In this document: piece by piece, positions 61,100-64,000 of the stretch
Layout: each line of letters begins with the position of its first letter
How positions within the stretch are numbered: the stretch's first letter is position 1
Origin: Diphasiastrum complanatum
Lineage: Eukaryota > Streptophyta > Lycopodiopsida > Lycopodiales > Lycopodiaceae
Direction: 5' to 3'
Assembly: GCA_029204225.1 (NCBI GenBank)
Contig: CM055098.1
Location: forward strand, 48,570,088 to 48,634,087
DNA length: 64,000 nucleotides
Program-made: the position numbers and the translations under genes
Notes under the pieces: model-generated
What the model was told of the DNA's origin: nothing
What the model saw: the letters and a program-made list of their open reading frames with translations, nothing else
Databases searched by the model: none

Positions 61100-62230
61100 T
61101 GAATCAGAAGAATGTACATATAGTCTACAGCCTTTTCCTTGTCTAATTTTCAACTAACATTGTTTAAACCCATATTTGTTTGTATACTCAACCATAAAGT
61201 TCACAAAATTAATTGCCTCACTTACAAACAATGGGTTGGGTAGGGCCAAACAAGTCATAATGGATCAGCTCCAAAATCTCCTTAGCCCCTATATACAAAT
61301 TGCCCTCCTTGACTCCTTTTGTAACAACCGTATATATATTTGCCACATCCTTCAACAACCATTTAGATTCATTAAATTGAACATCTTTTGGTTAGTGATA
61401 GCCCCAACTATAATTAAATTTTGATTAGCCAAGCCCTTCATAGTTCTAATTTCACCATCATGCACTCCAAAGAAAATTTCATCTCTCTCAAATATGACAC
61501 AAATACTTTTTGGCCACTTTTATGCTTTGTAACCTAAACAAAGTACTCTCTATGGTAGGTCATGTGTCGTGAAGCTTTAAAGTAAATGAAATGTCCTTGT
61601 TGTATTTTCATCAATAGTGCAATAATAAATACATCAAATAGCTCCTCTCCATCATGATGCATGAATTTCTCAATATATATTCCTTCATAAGCTTTTCTTT
61701 AGTTAAAACATTTCTTTTGACATTCAAAAGTGGATGGCCAAGCTTACCACAGTAATTACAGTTACCTTGTCTTGTGCAATTGAGGGTGTGTGTTGATGGT
61801 ACAACTTGGAAGATTTGTCTTGTAGATTTTGTGATCATGCTTCCACCCTCGACAAGTTGCCTTGTCAAGGTTTACCTCTTGAACTTTGAAACTACATCCT
61901 TCTTGGAATAAATGCCTCTTCTAAGTTCCCAATAGTCCTCACGGCTGCAACATTGTTTCTCCTATTTGCTCATGTACCAAGAAGCCATTGAAATGCTCAA
62001 AATTGGCAAGCCTATCTTGAACACATGGTGTCATCATAAAATCTGGATATGCAAGGATAACCATTGTGCACAATGGGTACGAAGTCAGCTATAGGGCTAG
62101 CTCACATTCGATTGCCAAAGGATCTTGGAAATCCTTTACCTTTATCAAATGGTCTGTGATAAAATCTCATGTCTCTGTTCTAATATTATGCAAATTGTCT
62201 TCAGCTTAAGACATTGACTTCAAGATAGGG
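61100..62230 (-). pseudogene. Copia gag-protease-integrase remnant, heavily decayed
   Basis: Minus frames, reading right to left: a gag tail (DRLANFEHFNGFL near 61980-62010), a zinc knuckle CNYCGKLGHPLLNVKRN (61700-61760, final Cys lost), a protease remnant (ASRHMTYHRESTLF, about 61520-61570) and the start of integrase (LELIHYDLFGPTQPIV, about 61225-61275). Stops and frame changes throughout. No pol beyond this point. Confidence 0.75.
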
Positions 62231-63033
62231 TGGGAGTGTTATAAACCCATAGCTCAATACTTTCCTATATGCATGCTCGCAACTATTTTTTGAACTCACA
62301 ACTATTTTATAATATTGTTGTATCAAGTTTAAACATCCCTTTACTTTGGATAAGACTATGTTGCCCTAAATTGGGCACCCTACTGTCAAAGGTCGCATTT
62401 GGAAGCTTCTAGACATTCGCTAAGTCTGTATACGTAAGTGCCAATGACTAACATTTTTCCGTTTCAAGAGCTTGGTGTTATGAGCTTCTTGTAGAAAAGG
62501 TCCAAACTTTTGGAGATCTTAGTTAGAGATATGCCTGAGCTATTGACAACCATTAATGTTCATTAAGTTGGAGAATGCTTTGTTAATGTTGTTTGTTGTT
62601 CTCTATACTTCATTTGATGCCAATATCTGAGATCAAGTTCATAAAATTAGTTCCTTAGTCTATGTCAATTGGTTGTGGATGCATGATGTTTTGAATCTCA
62701 AGCCATTACTAGGTATTAGAACTCTGGACGATTTGCTAGTGGGACTTGAAAAAGATGGACTTTTAGAAGTCAAACAATGCACCAAATGCTAGTCCTCCAA
62801 AAGCATGCCATAAAGACAAGAAAATGAAGGACCTAATACTCTAGCTATAAAGACAAGGAAACAAATTTCACATTTAAATGTTCTTGCATGTCAATGCATG
62901 TTAATTGCATGTGGTCTTTTAAGCCTCAAGACAACTTGTGGGCTTATTAGATCCAAGATCCTCAAGCTTCCGCTAAACTTTGGTGTCTAGAATTGTGTTT
63001 TTACATGCTCTAGGCCACCCCGATTTGCAGCAA
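62231..63033 (+). repeat. Candidate LTR before the terminal copia gag
   Basis: A purine-rich tract (GATAGGGTGGGAG) precedes TGTTATAAACCC at 62238. A primer-like site TGGTATCAAAGC follows at 63034, with CA bases just before it. If both are real, this is an LTR of about 790 bp. No second copy is visible, so the call rests on position only. Confidence 0.35.
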
Positions 63034-63045
63034 TGGTATCAAAGC
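63034..63045 (+). promoter_or_regulatory. tRNA-iMet-like primer-binding site
   Basis: TGGTATCAAAGC, one base different from TGGTATCAGAGC, 107 bp before the start of the gag frame at 63141. Confidence 0.6.
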
Positions 63046-63140
63046 TTTAGGCTCTATACTTTTCTTGCTTGGTTGCTTGTGTCAATTAATTATTCTCATC
63101 ATGGCTCAAATTGTTTATCTAGAATCTTCTTCAAACTATT

Positions 63141-64000
63141 ATGCATGACATTGAGAGAGAATATCAACTCCGGCAGCATCCAGGGTGTTGGGAAATAGCT
63201 ACTAAGTTATATCCTGAACCAACTCTAGGGGATGGTAATAAAGCTGAGTGTGATCAATGGAGGATTGCTAATAGCAAGGCTATTGGCATAATAGGTTTAT
63301 CTCTATCGTTGAAGATAAGACTTGCATATCCAAGTACAAATAAAGCTTCTGATCTTATTGATGCTATCAGGAAAGATTTTGAGCATCCTTCTCTTCAAGA
63401 CATCTGTTTTTTCACTGATCAACTTTATGCCGATAGATGGACAGGAGAAGATCATATAAGTGATTACACTGAGTCTTTGAAAAAGTTGTTTCTTCATTAG
63501 AATTTGCAGGACCTGAGCATGCAATTCCGGAGAAGAAAAGGCTGATTATCCTGTTGAGAGGACTTCCAGTCTCTTACAGAAATTTCAAGACATCCATCAC
63601 CATGCAGACATATATGACTTATGAAAAAGCTAAAGTAGCTTTACTTCGAGAGGAGCTGATGAGAGAAGAGGAGTTCCATATATGATGACACAGCTAAAGC
63701 TAAAGGATCCAAGCAAAAGGAGGATTCTCCACACCAGGCGTATTATGCAGGCCAGAGGCAGAACAACAAACAGAAAGGCAAGGGCGAGGGCAAGGACAAC
63801 AAATGTCAACATTGTGGTAAGGCTGCACATTCCAAAAACTCTTGTTTCTTCAATCCTTATATCTCTTGTAAATTTTGTAAGAAGACAAGACATGCAGCAG
63901 CATTTTGTGACAAGAGGCCACAAGATAGCTTCGGTAAACAACAAGAAGCAGAAACACATGCAGTTGCAGATGTAGCTGATAGAAGCAGACAACCAGGAAA
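63141..64000 (+). pseudogene. Copia gag with two zinc knuckles, frameshifted, runs off the window
   Basis: The first frame (63141-63500) reads YPEPTLGDGNKAECDQW, then ANSKAIGIIGLSLSLKIRLA, the UBN2-type gag start. It shifts near 63485 to EFAGPEHAIPEKKRLIILLR, then GLPVSYRNFKTSI, and shifts again near 63680 before CQHCGKAAHSKNSC and CKFCKKTRHAAAFC, two intact CCHC knuckles. Gag binds the element RNA in virus-like particles. Two frameshifts make this copy defective; pol would follow beyond 64000. Confidence 0.85.

Overview
This window is nuclear DNA from a land plant with a large, transposon-rich, AT-rich genome. The reasons are a plant-type AP180/CALM clathrin-assembly gene with introns of several kilobases, a subgroup IVc (ILR3-like) bHLH gene, many decayed Ty1/copia elements primed by initiator-Met tRNA (TGGTATCAGAGC-type sites), a DUF659-type hAT transposase, a short CCCTAAA run and many (GA)n tracts. 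The lineage cannot be fixed from sequence alone. Intron sizes would suit a fern, a gymnosperm or an early-diverging angiosperm.

Layout. 1-4.8 kb: an LTR, a fossil with the SAM-binding motif of an N6/N4 DNA methyltransferase, and a frameshifted copia pol with a candidate 3' LTR. 4.8-6.2 kb: leader, primer site and LTR of a minus-strand LTR element that cuts off the front of an intron-containing hAT transposase pseudogene (6.3-8.4 kb). 8.7-11 kb: microsatellites and three families of tandem repeat (364, 112 and 54 bp). 12.1-34.8 kb, minus strand: one complete AP180-like gene of 15 exons (566 residues, every junction in phase, one GC-AG intron). Its introns hold copia debris in both orientations and an unidentified decayed reading frame. 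35-40 kb: intergenic. 40.1-43.4 kb: an internally deleted minus-strand copia element with both LTRs. 46.0-47.4 kb, minus strand: the 3' exons of an ILR3-like bHLH gene whose 5' exon was not found. 48.6-60.7 kb: a nested composite in which two copia copies (called Y) lie head to head, and a non-coding LTR element (called X) occurs in both arms plus a third LTR fragment that carries a small hAT-like MITE. 61-64 kb: a minus-strand copia remnant and a plus-strand copia gag running off the window.

Only the AP180-like gene and the bHLH gene look like working host genes. The first would act in clathrin-mediated vesicle formation at membranes; the second is a nuclear transcription factor of the clade known for iron-deficiency signalling. 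They share a strand, but nothing links them functionally. The most unusual features are five repeated GTGCTGC...AGCACGG stem-loops just after the primer site of element X, seen in both inverted copies; a roughly 100-residue unrecognised segment carried by both Y copies; and the methyltransferase fossil.
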